A program made the translations under genes and the position numbers. The notes below the pieces were generated by a model that searched no databases, had not been told where the DNA came from, and worked only from the letters and a program-made list of their open reading frames with translations. A stretch of 64,000 bases of DNA, from contig NZ_JAOVZO020000015.1 in the NCBI RefSeq assembly GCF_025717065.2, forward strand, positions 181,656 through 245,655. Direction: 5' to 3'. Position 1 is the stretch's first letter. Every line of letters begins with the position of its first letter. Shown piece after piece: positions 61,767-64,000 of this stretch. Source of the stretch: Tahibacter soli. GTDB lineage: Bacteria > Pseudomonadota > Gammaproteobacteria > Xanthomonadales > Rhodanobacteraceae.

Positions 61767-62279
61767 ATGAGCGAACCGACGCCGACGACGCAGCGCCCGT
61801 TCTTCGCGCGGCTGCACCGATTCGAAGACTGGCTGCTGACGCTGTTCGTCGTCGCGCTGATCGTTCTCGCGGGCCTGCAGATCGTGCTGCGCAACGTGTT
61901 CGACGGCGGGTTCACGTGGGCCGAGCCGGTGCTGCGCATGCTCGTGCTGTGGAGCGCGATGCTCGGCGCGCTGATCGCCGCGCGCGACGATCAGCACATC
62001 GGCCTCGACTTCATCAACCGCTTCGTCGACGGCGTGAAGCTGCGCGTCGCGCGCGTCGTCGCGCTCGGTTTCGCCACGGTGCTGTGCGGCGCGATGGCGT
62101 GGTACAGCTGGGGGCTCGTCGAACTCGATCGCGAAGGCGGCACCGAAGGCGTCGTCGGCATACCGGCGTGGGTGCTCGAACTCGTGCTGCCGGCCGGCTT
62201 CGCGCTGATGGCCGTGCGCTTCGCGATCCGCGCGTTCGCGCCGCCCAAGGGCGACCACCTGCCGGAGATCGGCTCGTGA
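61767..62279 (+). CDS. dctQ: TRAP transporter small permease (DctQ)
   Basis: A 170-residue membrane protein with four hydrophobic helices, of which LLTLFVVALIVLAGLQIVLRNVFDGGFTWAEPVLRMLVLWSAMLGALIAARDDQHIGLDFI carries the family pattern R.....W.E......W....G......D.HI..D. It pairs with DctM in the sodium-driven importer. It begins 4 bases after dctP and overlaps dctM (GTGA). Confidence 0.92.
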   Translation: MSEPTPTTQRPFFARLHRFEDWLLTLFVVALIVLAGLQIVLRNVFDGGFTWAEPVLRMLVLWSAMLGALIAARDDQHIGLDFINRFVDGVKLRVARVVALGFATVLCGAMAWYSWGLVELDREGGTEGVVGIPAWVLELVLPAGFALMAVRFAIRAFAPPKGDHLPEIGS

Positions 62280-63559
62280 CGTGGCTGATCGTTCTCGGCT
62301 TGATCGTACTCGCCGTGCTCGGCGCGCCGCTGTTCGCGCTGCTCGGCGCGGTCGCGCTGATCGGTTTCCACAACGCGGGACAGGAAGGCATCGCGGTCGC
62401 GGTCGAGTTCTATCGGCTCGGCGACATGCCGGCGCTGATCGCGATTCCGCTGTTCACGCTCGCGGGCTACCTCCTCGCCGAAAGCAAGACGCCGCAGCGC
62501 CTCGTGCGTCTGACGAACGCGCTCGTCGGCTGGCTGCCGGGCGGTCTTGCGATCGTCGCGGTCTGCGCGTGCACGCTGTTCACGGCGTTCACCGGCGCGA
62601 CGGGCGTGACGATCATCGCGCTCGGCGCGGTGCTGTATCCGGCGCTGCTGCAGGCGCACTACGGCGAGAAGTTCTCGCTGGGCCTGCTCACCGCGTCGGG
62701 CAGCCTGGGCCTCTTGCTCGTGCCGTCGATGCCGCTGATCCTGTACGGCGTGGTCGCGCAGCAGTTCCAGACGACGCCGCCGGTCAGCATCGACGCGCTG
62801 TTCCGCGCGGGCGTGCTGCCGTGCCTGCTGATGGTCGTGATGCTCGGCGCGTACAGCGCGTGGCACGTGCGGCACGTGCCGCGGCCGCCGCGTGCGGGCG
62901 CGGACGAACTGCTGGCCGCGACGAAAGATGCCGCGTGGGAAATCCCGCTGCCGTTCGTGATCCTGATCGGCATCTATTCGGGCAAGCTCGCGGCGTCGGA
63001 AGCGGCGGCGGCGACGGCGTTGTACGTGCTCGTGGTGACGGTGCTGATCCGGCGCGAGATCAGGATCGGCGACCTGCCACGCGTGATCCGTCATGCGATG
63101 GTGCTGGTCGGCGGCATCCTCATGATCCTGGGCTTTTCGCTCGCGCTGACGAACTGGCTGATTGACGCGGAAGTGCCGGACAAGCTGTTCGAGTTCCTGC
63201 GCACGCACATCCCGCAGGACCAGCCGTTCCTGTTCCTGCTTGCGCTGAACGTGTTCCTGCTGGTGTTCGGCATGCTGCTTGAGGGGTTTCCGGCGATCAT
63301 CCTGCTGGTGCCGCTCGTGCTGCCGGTGGCGGTGAAGTACGGGATCGACCCGGTACATCTCGGCATCATTTTTTTGGCCAATTTGCAGTTGGGGATTTTT
63401 CTGCCGCCGCTGGGGATCAATCTGTACATCGCGAGTGCGCGGTTTCGGCAGCCGGTGATGACGCTGGTGCGCGCGTCGGTGCCGTTCTTCTTGATCATGT
63501 TGGCGGCTACGCTCGTGATTACGTATTGGCCCGCGCTTTCGCTGTGGTTGGCGCGCTGA
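62276..63559 (+). CDS. dctM: TRAP transporter large permease (DctM)
   Basis: A 427-residue membrane protein with about twelve helices. It starts at GTG 62276, overlapping dctQ. Family blocks are LIAIPLFTLAGYLLAESKTPQRLVRLTNALVGWLPGGLAIVAVCACTLFTAFTGATGVTIIALGAVLYPAL and SLGLLLVPSMPLILYGVVAQQ. The C-terminal part has PAIILLVPLVLPVAVKYGIDPVHLGIIFLANLQLGIFLPPLGINLYIAS. It forms the ion-coupled pathway. The last 200 bases show more T-rich codons than the rest. Confidence 0.93.
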   Translation: MTWLIVLGLIVLAVLGAPLFALLGAVALIGFHNAGQEGIAVAVEFYRLGDMPALIAIPLFTLAGYLLAESKTPQRLVRLTNALVGWLPGGLAIVAVCACTLFTAFTGATGVTIIALGAVLYPALLQAHYGEKFSLGLLTASGSLGLLLVPSMPLILYGVVAQQFQTTPPVSIDALFRAGVLPCLLMVVMLGAYSAWHVRHVPRPPRAGADELLAATKDAAWEIPLPFVILIGIYSGKLAASEAAAATALYVLVVTVLIRREIRIGDLPRVIRHAMVLVGGILMILGFSLALTNWLIDAEVPDKLFEFLRTHIPQDQPFLFLLALNVFLLVFGMLLEGFPAIILLVPLVLPVAVKYGIDPVHLGIIFLANLQLGIFLPPLGINLYIASARFRQPVMTLVRASVPFFLIMLAATLVITYWPALSLWLAR

Positions 63560-63586
63560 GCGCGCGCGCTGCTTTTTCCTTTTTTG

Positions 63587-63953
63587 CTCGTCATCCCGGC
63601 GCAGGCTGGGATCCAGTTCTTGATTGTCGCTTTGTATTTTTCGCTTGGCTTTAAACAAGGCGTTTCGCTCGCTGCCGCGAGCGAGCAAGGGGAATTTGCT
63701 TGTCCAAATTCCCCTTGCATCCCCAAAGGACACCCCGACGGCCGCGGCCTCCGGGCATCCTGCCCTCCGACTCCGCGAGCTTGCTCCGGGGTTCGTTGAT
63801 GGGCCATCCATGGCCCGTCAACGAACTGCGCACATCCTGTGCGCACCCGCTGCGCGGGCTGATCCTCCGCAATCTCGCCGCGACCGACGGGGCCCCGGGT
63901 AGAGCGGGCGGCTTCCTGCCGCCAGAAGCAACGGCAACGGCAACGGCAACGAC
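63587..63953 (-). repeat. Composite repeat, copy 2 (opposite orientation to 39221-39697)
   Basis: This fills the 441 bases after dctM; no gene is seen. Reading the minus strand from 63953: CGTTGCCGTTGCC hexamer tract (63929-63951), GGCAGGAAGCCGCCCGCTCTACCCGGGGCCCC, a GCGCACAGGATGTGCGC palindrome (about 63828), GGAGGGCAGGATGCCCGG (63751-63768), AAATTTGC/GGGGAATTTGG hairpins, AAACGCCTTGTTT, ACAAAGCGACAATCAAGAAC and a REP arm (63587-63617). The order of parts equals copy 1. Middle blocks differ in detail. Confidence 0.83.
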
Positions 63954-63973
63954 GCGAAGCGCGGCAACTCCTT

Positions 63974-64000
63974 GGCTCGTCATTCCAGCGCAAGCTGGAA
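63974..64000 (+). repeat. REP-like arm, cut by the window end
   Basis: GGCTCGTCATTCCAGCGCAAGCTGGAA matches the left arm of the 1485-1579 element with ATTCC for ATCCC. The element continues beyond the window. Confidence 0.75.

Noticed and set aside
63560..64000. Short frames after dctM
   Set aside because: They lie wholly in the composite repeat and REP arms, lack ribosome sites and share no protein motif.

Overview
The window is 64 kb of very GC-rich, densely coding bacterial DNA. It holds about 55 genes, many of them overlapping by 1 to 4 bases (ATGA, GTGA, TGATG). I found no tRNA, rRNA, prophage, transposase or CRISPR array. Three gene orders together point to a gammaproteobacterium of the Xanthomonadales/Lysobacterales: serC-pheA-hisC-aroA-cmk-rpsA-ihfB-lapA-lapB-glycosyltransferase-epimerase-galU; ndk-rlmN-pilF-rodZ-yfgM-bamB-der; and msrP-msrQ. 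Interspersed REP-like repeats of the Xanthomonadales style agree. The genus cannot be fixed from sequence reading alone, and the assignment is inference from gene order.

Layout. 1-1.5 kb: C-terminal part of ComEC. 1.6-5.5 kb: a DUF349 protein and a TraB/PrgY-like membrane protein. 5.5-7.4 kb: aguB-aguA, agmatine to putrescine. 7.5-9.4 kb: a small exported protein, a short DUF1800 protein and rpmJ, with an array of five tandem terminator hairpins between the last two. 9.4-15.2 kb: a neutral-lipid/granule island with an acyl-CoA-binding protein and TetR divergent from a long fatty acyl-CoA reductase, then a phasin, a patatin-like lipase and a PHA-system protein. 15.4-20.8 kb: a signalling locus with a cupredoxin-like exported protein, a transmembrane Ser/Thr kinase with HAMP and an apparent degenerate nucleotide-cyclase-like domain, a porin-like protein and a double-FHA membrane protein. 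20.8-22.6 kb: a 165-bp palindromic element and msrQ/msrP. 22.7-25.9 kb: a multi-PAS GGDEF-EAL protein.

26-33.7 kb: serine/aromatic/histidine biosynthesis, cmk, rpsA and ihfB. 33.9-39.2 kb: lapA-lapB and envelope polysaccharide genes through galU. 39.2-43.5 kb: a large composite repeat, a trans-sulfuration-type PLP enzyme, a lipoprotein, an FAD amine-oxidase-like enzyme and a CsaA-like protein. 43.7-48.0 kb: a fatty acid beta-oxidation operon with its TetR/PsrA-like regulator and three matching AAACGANCGTTT-type boxes. 48.3-55.4 kb: ndk, rlmN, pilF, rodZ, yfgM, bamB and der, with a string of five small hairpins before der. 55.4-58.4 kb: mobA-moeA-moeB (molybdenum cofactor, which MsrP needs). 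58.5-63.6 kb: DUF1244, folD, and a TRAP transporter operon with its TatT-type lipoprotein.

Themes. Lipid storage and turnover (9.4-15.2 and 43.7-48 kb) are both under TetR-type control. The Ser/Thr kinase and FHA protein form a phospho-signalling pair next to envelope/periplasmic partners. Two repeat families occur as inverted pairs bracketing 15 and 24 kb of core genes. The most likely under-described system is the cupredoxin-kinase-porin-FHA locus. The five-terminator array, the five-hairpin string, the 165-bp palindrome shared by two stop codons and the rpsA leader hairpin are the most interesting non-coding structures.
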